Of a stretch of 64,000 nt of DNA, positions 33,171 through 45,995 are shown in pieces. The notes under the pieces are model-generated. The model did no database searches. It was not told where the DNA came from and saw only the letters and a program-made list of their open reading frames with translations. The DNA is from Pisaster brevispinus. Taxonomy: Eukaryota; Echinodermata; Asteroidea; Forcipulatida; Asteriidae. Each line of letters opens with the position of its first letter. Within the stretch, counting starts at the first letter, position 1. The position numbers and the translations under genes are program-made. The stretch spans positions 5,701,676-5,765,675 of the forward strand of contig JAMKCF010000008.1 in assembly GCA_023634235.1 (NCBI GenBank), written 5' to 3'.

Positions 33171-34687
33171 GGTAAGAGGAATGATATAATGTATACTAAC
33201 ATGCACTAACTAACACGCACTAACAAGCACCACGCACGATGCACGAGAGGCAGGCCAGGACGGAGAGGGGAGGTGGACAGGGAGAGAGAGAGAGAAGAGG
33301 GGTGGACAATTTTTTTTTTTTTTTTTTCGAAGGGGTAAAAAAAAAAAAAAAAATTATATGACCGAAAAATTAACGGTCTTTCGTTTTTCTTAAATCGGCT
33401 GAAACGCACGCTCGTTGATTATTTTTCATGTTCAATTTTTTTTTTTTTAAATATGAAAAACCGAAAAATTTATGGTCTTTCAATTTTTTAAAATGGGCTG
33501 AAACGCACGCTCGTTAATTTTTTTTCATTTAGAAAAAAAAATCTTTGAAAAATGAAAATTTTGTGCGAAAAACCATAATTTTTTTTTTGTATTGTTTAAT
33601 TAAGAGCTTAAAAGTACCATAACATACTTATTATGATGCTCAAATTGCTCTAATACAAAATTTATGCATTCTGGTCACAAAAACCATAACATTTTCAGTT
33701 TTAAGTCTTAAAAATCTCTAAACACCCTTTTAAAATGCTTTACTTCATGTCCGTACATTGCTACCATTTTATTACAAACACAATTCAGAATTCCTCTGGT
33801 TTAACGGCTTAAAACGTTCTACATTGTTTTACAAAAATAACATGTAAGTTTTAACCTCAAAAGTAATATCTACCATGGCTAAAAGGCACATTTATACTTG
33901 CATAGTTAGGAAAAAACGGATTCCAATGATTAACATAAAAGTACAGCTCAGTTCTGGCAAATACAAACTTAAACTACAATTTATCTGTAAGGTAACACTA
34001 ACAATTAGCAATATCTGATGTTTAACTCTATGTTTTTTAAAGCAAAATGAAGGGGGGCTCTATTCATTCCTATTTCTCTAAACCTAGAAGACAAGTTTGA
34101 CATGTTTTTTTACCTTTTTTGAGTCTACAAGGCAATAATAGTCTGGTAAATAATGTTAACGTATCGCTGTGAGTCGAGTTGTTTGTTTGGAGACAGGTAC
34201 CATACACAAACGGCTACTGCCTGATTAGTTGTTGAAGTTTAAAAAGCATCAGGAAAATGTCCTTTTTGATACGTGTAACACATGCATAGTGCAGAACAAA
34301 TTTGTTTCTTACTCTATCTAACCCTTTGTAGCACTCTAAAACCTCAGCAAACTTGTGACTACAAGTAACACCATCTTAAAGGCTAGGTCAGCGCTAAACG
34401 ATTCAACTTACTACACATACATCCAAACATTAATCTAACGAACCAGGACATCATCATAGCTGATCTACACATGTAGTTGAGTCTGTTCTAAAAATTAGAA
34501 GATGTTGTAGCAGCTTGTCGTTTCTATAAAGTAGGACCCTGATCAGTTTCGAAGAGACGTTTTAAGATTACAGATGATACACAGTCCCTTTAGATGTGAT
34601 ACACTATTAACGTTAGCTTTGTATTTGTTTTAATCTAGTTGAAAGTACCTAAATGCAATGAAAAAGCAGTAGTATTGACAACATATA

Positions 34688-35010
34688 CAGCAGCGGCATG
34701 GCCTAGAGGGGGCCTGGAGGGGCACGTGCCCCCCCCCCAGCTAAAAATATCACGTAAGTGCTCAAATAAAAAGAAAAAGAAGAGAGGAAAATGCCTGTTT
34801 GTATAAACTAATGCAGTGAACGATCGCAATCGGATCGCTACCGCGGCCACAAAATGCCATAAGAGGATGGTGGCCCCCTGCAGCGTCCCCCTTCCAAAAT
34901 AAAAGCATGACCCACTTCTCCCCACTGACAAACACTCTCCCTCTGACCCCCCCCCCCCCCACTTCAAAGCGATGCCCCACCCCACCAAAAAAGTCCTGGC
35001 TACGCTGCTG
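34688..35010 (-). repeat. DNA element with CAGCAGCG ends, left copy
   Basis: CAGCAGCGGCATGGCC at the left and, inverted, CCAGCAGCGTAGCCAGGA at the right, with C/G-run interior. Found at the matching place in both arms, so it inserted before the inverted duplication. Open frames on its minus strand are not convincing genes. Confidence 0.75.
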
Positions 35011-35241
35011 GTATACAGTAAAGGTCTGTTTACATTATACAAGACATCGTCAGAATACTCTTTTCACTTCTGTACTGGTTAAAAATCTTCTTGGCATACA
35101 TATACTGTATGCTTAAGCACAGTCGCTGGTACATGTGGTTTTAAAAGAATCACGTATTAAGGACCAGTAGTGAGGACGATGATGTCCTGTAAATGTTGTG
35201 TAAACAGGCCCTTTTACAATGTGTTAACGTAACAATCCTAC

Positions 35242-35410
35242 CTCAATATCCCAGAATTCTATAAGTCACAGATTTGAGGTTGCTTGATGCAGAGTGATGA
35301 TGACGTAGTTGAATTCATGGTTAAGAGGGAAGCCAATTGTTCTCTTCAGCTGAGCTTGTTCATCTCTCATTAGAACTGAGGCATTTAATTGTCAGATCAT
35401 CTTGAATGTA
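35242..35410 (-). other. Mirror exon A3, left copy (non-coding)
   Basis: On the minus strand an acceptor (TTTTTATTGCAG) and a donor (GAG|GTAGGA) bound 169 bases. The right copy (43,594-43,748, 155 bases) has the same borders. All frames have stops, so it is a non-coding RNA or UTR exon. Confidence 0.55.
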
Positions 35411-35756
35411 CTGCAATAAAAAATATAAAAAAAGTTGTATGCATGAAATTACTCCAGCCAAAGGTCAACAATTTTTCATAACAGTCTTTGGGACGTGATG
35501 AATCTAAAAAACCACATCAGGCATGTCCTCCTTTTAGCAACTCTATCTACAATTTCAACCTCAGAAAAGTGCAAGAGCGGGAGACAGGGGAGGGGTGCTG
35601 ATAAGAAGGAACACAGATAGATACTGATTAGGATCCAGAGGGGAAAGACGACATGACACATCGGCAGATACATGACATACAGTTTGGATGAATAGGGATT
35701 GGTGTAAGTGAATTGACAAAGTAGACGGCACTATAAAGGTGGCAATATGTTAGGAA

Positions 35757-37060
35757 GGATCCAGAGTGACAGCAAAGTGGGATGCATGTTTGGGAATTTA
35801 TACACTAGGGCGATGAAGGGGAAAATGTTGGGAGTGGATCCAGAGTGACACAAAGTGGGATGCATTTGGAACTGATACAAAATGGCTCTAGAAGGGGTAA
35901 CTTGTTAGGGGAGGATCCAGAGTAACAGCAAAGTGGGATGCATGTTTGGGATTTGTACAGTAGGGCAGTAGAAGGTAACATGTTAGGGGAGGATCCAGAA
36001 TGATAGCAAAGTGGGGTGCATAATGTGGATTGATACAGTAAGGCAATAGAAGGGGTAACATGTAAGGGGAGGAGCCAGATAACAGAAAGTGAGATGCATT
36101 TTGGGGATTTGTACAGCAAAGTGTGATGCACATTTGGTATTTGTACAGTAAGGCAGTAGAAGGGGTAACATGTAAGGGGAGGATCCAGAGTGACAGCAAA
36201 GTGGGGTACATAATTTGGATTTATACAGTAAGGCAATAGAAGGGGTAACTTGAAAGGGGAGGATCCAGAGTGAAAGCAAAGTGGGATGTATATTTGGGAT
36301 TTCTACAGTAGGGCAGTAGAAGGGGTAACATGTTAGGGGAGGATCCAGAATGATAGCAAAGTGGGGTGCATATTTTGGATTGGATACAGAAGGCAATGGA
36401 AGGGGTAACATGTTAGGGGAGGATCCAGAATGATAGCAAATCGGGGTGCATGTTTTGGATTGATACAGTAAGGCAATAGAAGGGGTAACATGTAGGGGAG
36501 GATCCAAAGTGACAGCAAAGTGGGATGCATTTGGAATTTATACAGTAGGCACTAGAGGTGGTAACATGTTGGGGGAGGATCCAGACTAATGGGAAAGTGG
36601 GGTGCATAATTTGGATTGATTCAGTGAGGCAATAGAAGGGGTAACATGTTAGGGCTGATCTAGAGTGACAGCAAAATGGACTGCTTGTTTGAGATTTGTG
36701 CTGTAGGGCAGTCGAAGGGGTAATAGGTTTGGGGAGGATCAGAGTGACAGCAAAGTGGGGGCGGGTGTTTGGGATTTATACAGTAGGGCAGTAGAAGGGG
36801 TAAAAGGGGAGGATCCAGAGTGACAGCAAAGAGGGAGGCATGTTTGGGATTTAGACAGTAGGGCCGTAGAAATGGTAACATAATGGGGGAGGATCCAGAG
36901 TAGCAGCAAAGTGGGGATGGGTGTTTGGGATCAAGGATGGTAGAAATGGGGCAGTAAATATTTTAGGGGAGGATCCAGAGTGACAGCAATGTGAGATGCA
37001 AAGTGGGGACGGGTTTGGGATCAAGGATGGTAGAAATGGGTCCAGTATATTTAGGGGGTA
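35757..37060 (-). repeat. 80-bp minisatellite, left copy
   Basis: About 16 units of roughly 80 bases, each with GGATCCAGAGTGACAGCAAA and GGGGTAACATGTTAGGGGAG. The spacing 36,181-36,261-36,341-36,421 is exactly 80. It lies between mirror exons A2 and A3. Open frames of 65-174 codons on the minus strand are by-products of the repeat. Confidence 0.93.
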
Positions 37061-37204
37061 GATCCCGGCGGTAGAAATAAGGGGTACTTATTGGGTTGAG
37101 TGACTTGAGGTACATAAGAGCAAAGAGGGATGATCAGTTTTTATCAAAGATAGTGGTTCCAAAAAAGTGTTGCTTGTTATAGATTAATATTTTATTTAAC
37201 TTAC

Positions 37205-37297
37205 CAGAACTTCAAAAGAATGAGTGAAGTTAAAGCTGATGATCTTCATTCATGGAATCACTTTGTAGAAACGTTCCACACAAGGACCGAAAATATT
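37205..37297 (-). other. Mirror exon A2, left copy (non-coding)
   Basis: Minus-strand acceptor CTTTTCACAG and donor TTCTG|GTAAGT bound 93 bases. The right copy has the same borders (42,089-42,185). No open frame crosses it. Confidence 0.6.
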
Positions 37298-38009
37298 CTG
37301 TGAAAAGGGATATATAGAAAAGAAAGATTTGAGCAAAATGGAAATCTGAATGCAGGCTGTCGCAGTAACAATCAAGCATTGAGTGCACCTGTGGCCTCCT
37401 TGGGTTCTCAATGCAATTTTATACAACCATGTGGATGACAGTTTTCTTACAGTGTGAAAAAATTTAAGTTTCCAAACACAAAAGGAAGTTTCCTTATACA
37501 TGTACAATAATTTATCAATCAGATCTTAAAGATGCTTCTTTTGAATAGTATTGATGGAAACAAGGTCATTTTTGGGTGGTTTTAAGAACTTTTGTGAAAA
37601 ACATCTCGTCTTTAATTATATACAGTAGCTTCTTCTCTGTTCGTCCTTCAGTTCTGTGACCACAAGTTATGATTTACTTTTGCTTTGTCTGTTCATTTGA
37701 ACTTCCAGCAATAACATGTATATTTTGATTTGCAAAGGAAATAAACGTTGAGTTGGTCAAGAGTAGAGAATACATAATGATTGGGTTTAAAGAAGATGGG
37801 AAGAACATGACATTGAGGTTAGATATGGGGATGAACAGTTCTAAGGTAAGATGTGCAGTGAACTGAAATTGAAGAGGTTTACCAGGTTTGTTTGCTGCCA
37901 CTGGCAGGTACATCAAAAGTTGACAGTGTTTTTTGTAATGTTTAATTGTAAGAGGCCTAGCCATAAATCCATTGCTCACAGGAATTTCCCTAGAAAGTAG
38001 CCATCACTG

Positions 38010-38150
38010 TCACCAGCTGATGGCGCCCTTGCCTGCTAGAGGGCCAATCCTGTGCGCCGTGCATACAAATCTGTGAGGTTCCATTGTTTCATCATCAGTG
38101 TACCTCTAAGATGGTGGCTTTATGACACCAATGCATAAGGTCAATGGAAA
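38010..38150 (-). repeat. MITE, 'gaccttatgcat' family
   Basis: GGCGCCCTTGCCTGCTAGAGG and CACCAATGCATAAGGTCAATGG match the copies at 1,803 and 8,010. No copy was seen at the matching place in the right arm, so it probably arrived after the duplication. Confidence 0.6.
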
Positions 38151-38818
38151 GGATCTATTTAAACCATTTGAATGATGCCTGTGTATGGTAAGACTGCTAT
38201 GATGGGCTCGTCGTGGTACGGTTGTTGTGGAACTGGTCAAAAACTCTGACTGAGTTTGAACAGTCATGACCGGGGATGGACTAAACGAGTCAAGACTACA
38301 GTACAATTATTGTAGTTGTATACGCAATATACACACAATCATCACTGTCAGCTGTCAGCTGTGTCACCACGCTTGATCTATATTTCTAGACTGTCTTTGA
38401 CTCAAGTGACTGTGAGTTTGTTTGTGGCACAACAGAACAAGCAGAGACATTTCAAGAACTACTTTCAAAGAAACTCGTATTCGTAATAATAATTACCAAC
38501 GACAATGTGCAGGACTACAGAAAACACCACAGACAACAACGACTACGTATTACATGTTTGACATTTCTACCTCCCTCGATCCTCAGACTCTGTGATCAAT
38601 GTCAGACGATGGTATGTTCATGTCTCTCGCCGCTGTGTGGAGATTGGTGGGATTGCGTGTGTAACTGTAATTAACGTAAACACTACAACAGTCACAAAAC
38701 TTGCTGCCAAAAAAATGTCCTTTTTAGGCAATTTTAACACATAGATAAACGTCAAATGACCTATAAACCATTTCCATACATTACAATTTAAAAACTAAAC
38801 ATAGAAATCCGTTCTTAC

Positions 38819-38950
38819 CCCAGTTTTGTGATGAAAACATTTCACTTTGAAGACACCTCGTAAGCAGACGACAGCTCAATGTTATTATTAAGCATTGTGT
38901 TCCAGGTACTCACTACGCATGTGCATCAAATGGCGCAAAAAGTACAAGTG
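38819..38950 (-). other. Mirror exon A1, left copy
   Basis: On the minus strand a block with CATTGAGCTGTCGTCTGCTTACGA and TGTCTTCAAAGTGAAAT ends at a donor (G|GTAAGAAC). The 5' end is not determined. The right-hand partner ends at 40,377. It points away from the central spacer. Confidence 0.5.
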
Positions 38951-40234
38951 AGCGAGGGTGCCTGTCTTGCAACCTCGTTTCCAGAGGTGATCGATCTCGC
39001 CGCGCCATTTTGTCCCAGCATGCCTTGCTCGCTCATAACCATATTGTATGCTCATAACCTTTGATCTCTTTTATATAATAGAGATCAATGCTCATAACCC
39101 CCTCAAATTATCGATACGGTGCGCTGCCCATGGTAGCGAGGCTGAGATGGGTGCACCCATTGATCTCTATTAAATAATAGAGGTTAATGGGTGTACAAAA
39201 TGCACTCACACACACCCACACGCAAGACTCCATAGCAACCAGTGCTAAATGCTAAATATTCAAACAATTCTTTAATTTTTTTTTAAAAGTCCCTCAGCCT
39301 CTTGAAAACCAATCAAACATGTATGTTTCCGGCAGGAAAACTAACTTTAGATTTCTTTTCAATTTTTGGCAGGTCGGCCATTTGGAATTTTTGCTAACTA
39401 CCCCAGAAAAAAACACCCCCGAAAATGTGGTTTTTCCCAAACCGACTTGCTGCCAGTTTTCATGAAGCCTTCTCCTGTTCCCAAGCCGAAACTTTAAAGC
39501 CTAAATTTACCAGGTCTCCTAAAAAAAAAGCTTAAGCACAGAACCCCCAGGCCGTGGTCTTGTCATAATTACACAGTCTAAGTTGCATGACCCCCAAAAC
39601 GTTATTATTCAAAATATTTTGAGGGGTTACAAATTATGATGTTAAGTTTGGCGGATTGAATTGTATGCCTATTTAGTCTGGTGCACCCAGATGAACTCTC
39701 TCATAGTGTGTTTTGTTGTAAAGTTGTTTCAAAACCACAACTGTTTCTCACCATAGGCTATTGCCGACAATGCACTCTCTGTAATTTCAGTCTTTGAAAA
39801 AAAAAATTCTTATAACGGCAAGCATATATTTTTCCTTCAAAAAGTCGGTCAGGTTACAATATCGGGAATTTGCTCTGGGATGGGATAAAACATAGATAAT
39901 TACATGCGTGTTGTTTTTCTTTCCCCCCGTTTTTGTTTTGTTTTGTTTTTTGGGGGGAGGGGGTTGGGGGTAAAATTACAACAAAACGGACACGCGGAAA
40001 CAGTGAGGGCAATAACGTTGGTATGTTGTATGGTCTCCCCTGAGAAAAGGTTAATGGTTTTCAAATAGGTGGTGTTTACTGAAGCTTTGCATGGTGTGGA
40101 AAATAAGAAGTAACTATAAATAGTAAACTTGCGGGTAGAACCATTTGTAAAATCTCTTTTGGGAGGAGTTGGCTCTGAAAAGAGCCGGTTCAAGCATCCC
40201 TGTCATTCACGCATGGAGCTATTATGGTTTAAGA
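38951..40234. promoter_or_regulatory. Central palindrome spacer, possible divergent promoter
   Basis: About 1.3 kb of DNA not mirrored on its two sides, between two outward-pointing first exons. It holds two short perfect hairpins (ATCTCTTTTATATAATAGAGAT at 39,065, and one with ATTAAATAAT at 39,165-39,184). A bidirectional promoter is inferred from layout only; no element was identified with confidence. Confidence 0.35.
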
Positions 40235-40377
40235 CAGGCGCCCTCACGCTGCATTATTTGCTGCACATGCGTAGTAAGACACCGGAACGCACTGTAAATA
40301 ACAATAACATTGAGCTGTCGTCTGCTTACGACGTGTCGTGTGTCTTCAAAGTGAAATATTTTCATGACAAAGCTCAG
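40235..40377 (+). other. Mirror exon A1, right copy
   Basis: The counterpart of 38,819-38,950, ending at CTCAG|GTAAGT. A 108-codon frame (40,129-40,455) runs across it and through the donor, and is not matched in the left copy, so coding is unlikely. Confidence 0.5.
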
Positions 40378-42088
40378 GTAAGTTTGGATTTGTATGTTCA
40401 GTTTTTACATTGTAATGTATGGAAATGGTTTATAGGTCATTGGACGAGTATCTAATTGTTACAATTGTCTAAAAAGGACAGCTTTTGGCAGCAAGTTTTG
40501 TTGTGACTGTAGTCCGTGGCGTTTGGGTTAACATAAACACCCGCCATCCCTCCCAGGAGTAGTAGTAGTAGTTTAGTACATGTACGTAGTCGTTGCTGTT
40601 TGTGGTGTTAACTGCAGTCCTGCACGCTAGTTTTATTATCACAAGTTTCTTTGAAATAGTTCAACTTCAATGTCTCTGCTTGTTGTGCCCAAAACAAACA
40701 AACTCACAGTCTAGTCCCTTGAGTCGTAGACAGTCCAGAGATATACATCTGACAGTGACAGTGATGATTGTGTGTATATTGTGTATACAACAACAACAAC
40801 CATACTGTAATCCTGACTAGTTAAGTTCCAACCCTGTGCAATCTCGGTGCTTTTGGCCAGTTCCACAACAACCATCACAACAAGCCCATTGCTACGAAAT
40901 GAAGTGGCACACAATACAAGACATTCTGACCATGCAAAGTCATCATACAAATGGTTTAAAATAGCCGCTATCCATTACGCCGTCAGTTGATAAAGAGTGA
41001 TGAATACTTTCTATGGAAATCCCTGTGAAACAATGGATTTATGGCTAGGCCTTTAACAATTAGGCTAAACATAAGGCCTACAATACAATACTGTCAACTT
41101 TTGACCAGGCAAACAAACCTGATTACCAATTCAAAATCAGTTCAACTCAACATTTATTTTTATTACAAATGTACAAGTAATTATAGGAATTTCAAATGAA
41201 CAAAGACGTTCAAATGAAATAAAAGAATAATGATTATATGAGACAAACAAACTATGCAAAAGCGGCCTGACGAACTAGGTTGAAACAAGAAAGTAAATTA
41301 TCATAACTTTAAAATTGTAGTCACAGAAGTGAAGGACAAAAAGAGAAGAAGCTACCCTGAGTACTCTAGATAGTTAAAGACAATGTGTTTTTCATGAAAA
41401 TTCTTGAAACAACACAAATGTTCTTCACTTTGTTTCCATCAATACTATTCAAAAGAAGAGGTCCATGGAATCTCAATGTGTTCAGAGAATAGGTGGTGGG
41501 TGACAATATTGTAATACAATGCTTGCGATTTTTCATTTTTGTTTTAGTTTTTAGGACAGTGAAATCCCCCTTGCTCGTTTAAAGCCACCTAGTCTTTTTT
41601 TAGAAAGTCCTCAATTGATAATAATATGGCTAGATTTTCAACAAAATAATTTTTTTTACAGATTTTTTTCTACACGAAAAAGCTTAGAAAAACTTTTGAA
41701 TGATGCCATGGACATTACATGGCTGATGGTTATGAAACAATGCATGTCGAGATCCCAACAACTAAATCTTAGGTTTTAATTTACTACCACTTTTCATTTG
41801 CAGTTTTTTTTTTTCGTGCAGTCCCTTAAATGACTGCTCATAACTTCTACATTAAATTTGACGCAGTATCTTTAAGATCTGATTGATAGGGCCTAAATCA
41901 AAGTGCTTGGAAACTTCAATTTTTGCACACCATATGAAAAATTTCAATGAATTTGATGGTCTAATCAAATTGCATTAAGAACCGGATAAGTCCGCAGGTG
42001 CACTCAATACTTAAAAATGACTGCAACAGCCTAGCTTAAGATTTTCATTTTGCTCAAATCTTTCTTTTCTATTAATTTCTTTTCACAG

Positions 42089-42185
42089 AATATTCTTGGT
42101 CCTTGTGCAGTAAGTTCCTACAAAGTGATTCCATGAATGAAAATCATCAGCTTAATAAAGCTTCACTCTTTCTTTTGAAGTTCTG
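42089..42185 (+). other. Mirror exon A2, right copy (non-coding)
   Basis: Acceptor TCTTTTCACAG and donor TTCTG|GTGAGT, 97 bases, with stops in all frames. It is 4 bases longer than the left copy. Confidence 0.6.
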
Positions 42186-42224
42186 GTGAGTTAAATAAAA
42201 TATCTATATTAATCTATAACATTT

Positions 42225-43260
42225 TGTTTACCCCCCCCCCCCCTAAATACCCCTTATTTCTACCTGCAAGGATCTAACACCTAAATATACGGGACCCATT
42301 ACTACCATCCTTGATCCCTACACCCACCCCTAGCTTCCCGCTGCTCTGGATCCTCCCCGAACATGTTATCCCTTCTACTGCCCTACTGTACAAACCCCAA
42401 ATATGCATCCCACTTTGCTGTCACTCTGGATCCTCCCCTTACATGTTACCCCTTCCAACTGCCCTACTATACAAATCTAAATGCACCCCACTTTGCTATC
42501 ATTCTGGATCCTCCCCCAACATGATACCCCTTCTACTGCCCTACTGTACAAATCCCAAATATGCATCCCACTTTGCTGTCACTCTGGATCCTCCCCTTAC
42601 ATGTTACCCCTTCTACTGCCCTACTATACAAATCTAAATGCACCCCACTTTGCTATCATTCTGGATCCTCCCCCAACATGTTACCCCTTCTACTGCCCCA
42701 CTGTACGAATCCCAAACATGCATCCCACTTTGCTGTCACTCTGGATCCTCCCCCAACATGTTACCCCTTCTACTGCCTTACTGTACAAATACCAAATATG
42801 CATCACACTTTGCTGTACAAATATCAAACATGCATCCCACTTTGCTGTTATCTGGATCCTCCCCTAACATGTTACCCCTTCCATTGCCTTCTGTATCAAT
42901 CCAAAACATGCATCCCTTTTGCTGTCACTCTTGATCCTCCCCTTACATGTTACCCCTTCTACTGCCCTACTATACACATCTAAATGCACCCCACTTTGCT
43001 ATCATTCTGGATCCTCCCCTAACATGTTACCTTCTACTGCCCTACTGTACAAATCCCAAACATGCATCCCACTTTGCTGTTACTCTGGATCCTCCCCTAA
43101 CAAGTTACCCCTTCTAGAGCCATTTTGTATCAGTTCCAAATGCATCCCACTTTGTGTCACTCTGGATCCACTCCCAACATTTTCCCCTTCATCGCCCTAG
43201 TGTATAAAATCCCAAACATGCATCCCACTTTGCTGTCACTCTGGATCCTTCCTAACATAT
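42225..43260 (+). repeat. 80-bp minisatellite, right copy
   Basis: The complement of the left array (TGTCACTCTGGATCCTCCCC with ATGTTACCCCTTCTACTGCC), about 12-13 units. It sits in the same intron position between mirror exons A2 and A3. Confidence 0.93.
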
Positions 43261-43593
43261 TGCCACCTTTATAGTGCCGTCTACTTTGTCAATTCACTTA
43301 CACCAATCCCTATTCATCCAAACTGTATGTCATGTATCTGCCGATGTGTCATGTCGTCTTTCCCCTCTGGATCCTAATCAGTATCTATCTGTGTTCCTTC
43401 TTATCAGCACCCCTCCCCTGTCTCCCGCTCTTGCACTTTTCTGAGGTTGAAATTGTAGATAGAGTTGCTAAAAGGAGGACATGCCTGATGTGGTTTTAAA
43501 GATCCATCACATCCCAAAGACTGTTATGAAAAATTGTTGACCTTTGGCTGGAGTAATTTCATGCATACAACTTCTTTGTTTTTTTTATTGCAG

Positions 43594-43748
43594 TACATTC
43601 AAGATGATCTGACAATTAAATGCCTCAGTTCTAATGAGAGATGCACAAGCTCAGCTGAAGAGAACACTTGGCTTCCGTCTTAACCATGAATTCAACTCTG
43701 CATCAAGCAACCTCAAATCTGTAATTTATAGAATTCTGGGATATTGAG
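43594..43748 (+). other. Mirror exon A3, right copy (non-coding)
   Basis: Acceptor TTTTTATTGCAG and donor GAG|GTAGGG. It lacks a 13-base stretch present in the left copy (after GAATTCAACT) and otherwise matches closely. Confidence 0.55.
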
Positions 43749-43983
43749 GTAGGGTTGTTATGTTAATAATACACATTGTAAAAGGGCCTGTTTACACAAC
43801 ATTTACAGGACATCATTGTCCTCACTACTGGTCCTTAATACGTGATTCTTTAAAACCACATGTACCAACGACTGTGCTTAAGCATACAGTATATGTATGC
43901 CAAGAAGATTTTTAACCAGTACAGAAGTGAAAAGAGTATTCTGACGATGTCTTGTATAATGTAAACAGACCTTTACTGTATAC

Positions 43984-44327
43984 CAGCAGCGTAGCCAGGA
44001 CTTTTTGGGTGGGTTGGGGCACCGCTTTGAAGGGGGGGGGGGGGGGGGTTAGAGGGAATGTGTTTGTCAGTGGGGAGAAGGGGGTCATGCTTTTATTTTG
44101 GAAGGGGGACGCTGCAGGGGGCCACCATCCTCTTATGGCATTTTGTGGCCGCGGTAGCGATCCGATTGCGATTGTTCACTGCATTAGATTATACAAACAG
44201 GCATTTTCCTCTCTTTTTTCTCTCTTCTTTTTCTTTTTATTTGAGCACTACTGCGAAAATTTTCTTGTGGGTAACTGGGGGTGGGGGGCACGTGCCCCTC
44301 CAGCCCCCCCTGTAGGCCACGCTGCTG
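43984..44327 (+). repeat. DNA element with CAGCAGCG ends, right copy
   Basis: CAGCAGCGTAGCCAGGAC at the left and, inverted, CAGCAGCGTGGCCTAC at the right. It contains a G run at 44,032-44,049. The mirror of 34,688-35,010. Confidence 0.75.
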
Positions 44328-45739
44328 CGGTATACGTTGTCAATACTACTGCTTTTTCATTGCATTTAGGTACTTTCAACTAGATTAAAACAAATACAAA
44401 GCTAACGTTAAAAGTGTATCACATCTAAAGGGACTGTGTATCATTTGTAATCATAAAACATCTCTTCGAAGCTGATCAGGGTCCTACTTTATAGAAACGA
44501 CAAGCTGCTACAATATCTTCTAATTTTTAGAACAGACTCAACTACATGTGTAGATCAGCTATGATGATGTCCTGGTTCGTTAGATTAATATTTGGATGTA
44601 TGTGTAGTAAGTTGAATCGTTTAGCGCTGATCTAGCCTTTCAGATGGTGTTACTTGTAGTCACAAGTTTGCTGAGGTTTTAGAGTGCTATAAAGGGTTAG
44701 ATAAAGTAAGAAACAAATTTGTTCTGCACTATTCAAATTCTACCGTATCAAAAAGGACATTTTCTTCATGCTTGTTTAACTTCAACAACTAATCAGGCAG
44801 TAGTCGTTTGTGTATGGTACCTGTCTCCAAACGAACAACTCGACCCATAGCGATACGTTAACATTATTTACCAGACTATTATTGCCTTGTAGACTCAAAA
44901 AAGGTAAAAAAACATGTCAAACTTGTCTTCTAGGTTTAGAGAAATAGGAATGAATAGAGCTCCCCCCTTCATTTTGCTTTAAAAAACATACACTGTAGAG
45001 TTAAACATCAGATATTGCTAATTGTTAGCGTTACCTTACAGATAAATTGTAGTTTAAGTTTGTATTTGCCAGAACTGAGCTGTACTTTTATGTTAATCAT
45101 GGGAATCAGTTCTTTCCTAACTATGCAAATATAAATGTGCCTTTTAGCCATGGTAGATATTACTTTTGAAGTTAAAACTTACATGTTATTTAATGTAGAA
45201 CGGTTTAAGCCGTTAGGAATTCTGAATTGTGTGTGTAATAAAATGGAGGCAATGTACGGACATGAAGTTAAGCATTTTAAAAGGGTGTTTAAAGAGATTT
45301 TTAAGACTTAAAACTGGACGTTGAGATTATAAACGAAAATTGTTAAGGTTTTTGTGACCAGAATGTTTTTTTTTTGTAGCAGAGCAATTTGAGCATCATA
45401 ATAAGCATGTTATGGTACTTTTTAAGCTCTTAATTAAACAATTTAATAAAATTGTTTTGGTTTTTCGCACAAAATTTTCATTTTTCAAAGATTTTTTTTT
45501 CAAAATGAAAAAAAATTAACGAGCGTGCGTTTCAGCACATTTTAAAATATTGAAAGACCATAAATTTTTCGGTTTTTCATATTTTTCAAAAAAAAAATTT
45601 TTAATGAAAAATAATCAACGAACGTGCGTTTCAGCCGATTTAAGAAAAACGAAAGACCGTTAATTTTTCGGTCATTTAATATTTTTTTTTTTTTTCCCCT
45701 TCGAAAATTAAAAAAAAAAATTGTCCACCCCTCTTCTCT

Positions 45740-45750
45740 CTCTCTCCCTC

Positions 45751-45789
<39 letters not shown>

Positions 45790-45790
45790 A
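45740..45790 (+). repeat. (CCCTGT)n microsatellite
   Basis: CCCTGT repeats about six times in the right arm. The left arm at the same place (33,255-33,300) has GGGAGAGAGAG instead, so the array grew or changed after duplication. Confidence 0.85.
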
Positions 45791-45904
45791 CCTCCCCCTC
45801 TCCTTCCTCCGTCCTGGCCTGCCTCTCGTGCATCGTGCGTGGTGCTTGTTAGTGCGTGTTAGTTAGTGCATGTTAGTATACATTATATCATTCCTCTTAC
45901 CTTG

Positions 45905-45995
45905 CGACTTGCCGGGATTCGAACCCATGCATGTCATCCGTTCTTGCTCTCCACGTGCGTGACCTTGTCCGCTAGGCCATCGGCGATCCACACCA
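45905..45995 (-). repeat. tRNA-like sequence, right copy
   Basis: The mirror of 33,082-33,170, with the same A- and B-box-like motifs on the minus strand (GCCTAGCGGACAAGG, GGGTTCGAATCCCGG). Confidence 0.65.

Larger units (their letters stand above)
26100..38950 (+). repeat. Left arm of a giant imperfect palindrome
   Basis: Anchors that recur in reverse complement and in mirrored order in the right arm: 26,110-26,220 with 53,600-53,740; 26,500-26,560 with 53,228-53,285; 28,860-29,090 with 52,230-52,550; 29,410-29,500 with 51,965-52,050; 30,508-30,560 with 47,440-47,487; 33,080-33,170 with 45,905-45,995; 34,688-35,010 with 43,984-44,327; 35,242-35,410 with 43,594-43,748; 37,205-37,297 with 42,089-42,185; 38,819-38,950 with 40,235-40,377. 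Identity in exon-like blocks is high by eye, but indels are frequent, so the arms are old. Confidence 0.92.

Noticed and set aside
34635..35042. 135-codon minus frame and its 143-codon mirror at 43,952.
   Set aside because: Both lie in the CAGCAGCG-ended repeat, with glycine runs from G tracts and different lengths in the two arms.
35805..36607. Several overlapping open frames of 64-174 codons with a repeated proline-rich peptide (and mirror frames at 42,311-43,200).
   Set aside because: They come from the 80-bp minisatellite, change frame every unit, and lie within a predicted intron.
35700..37060. CRISPR-like array.
   Set aside because: Units are contiguous 80-bp repeats without unique spacers, in a eukaryotic sequence.
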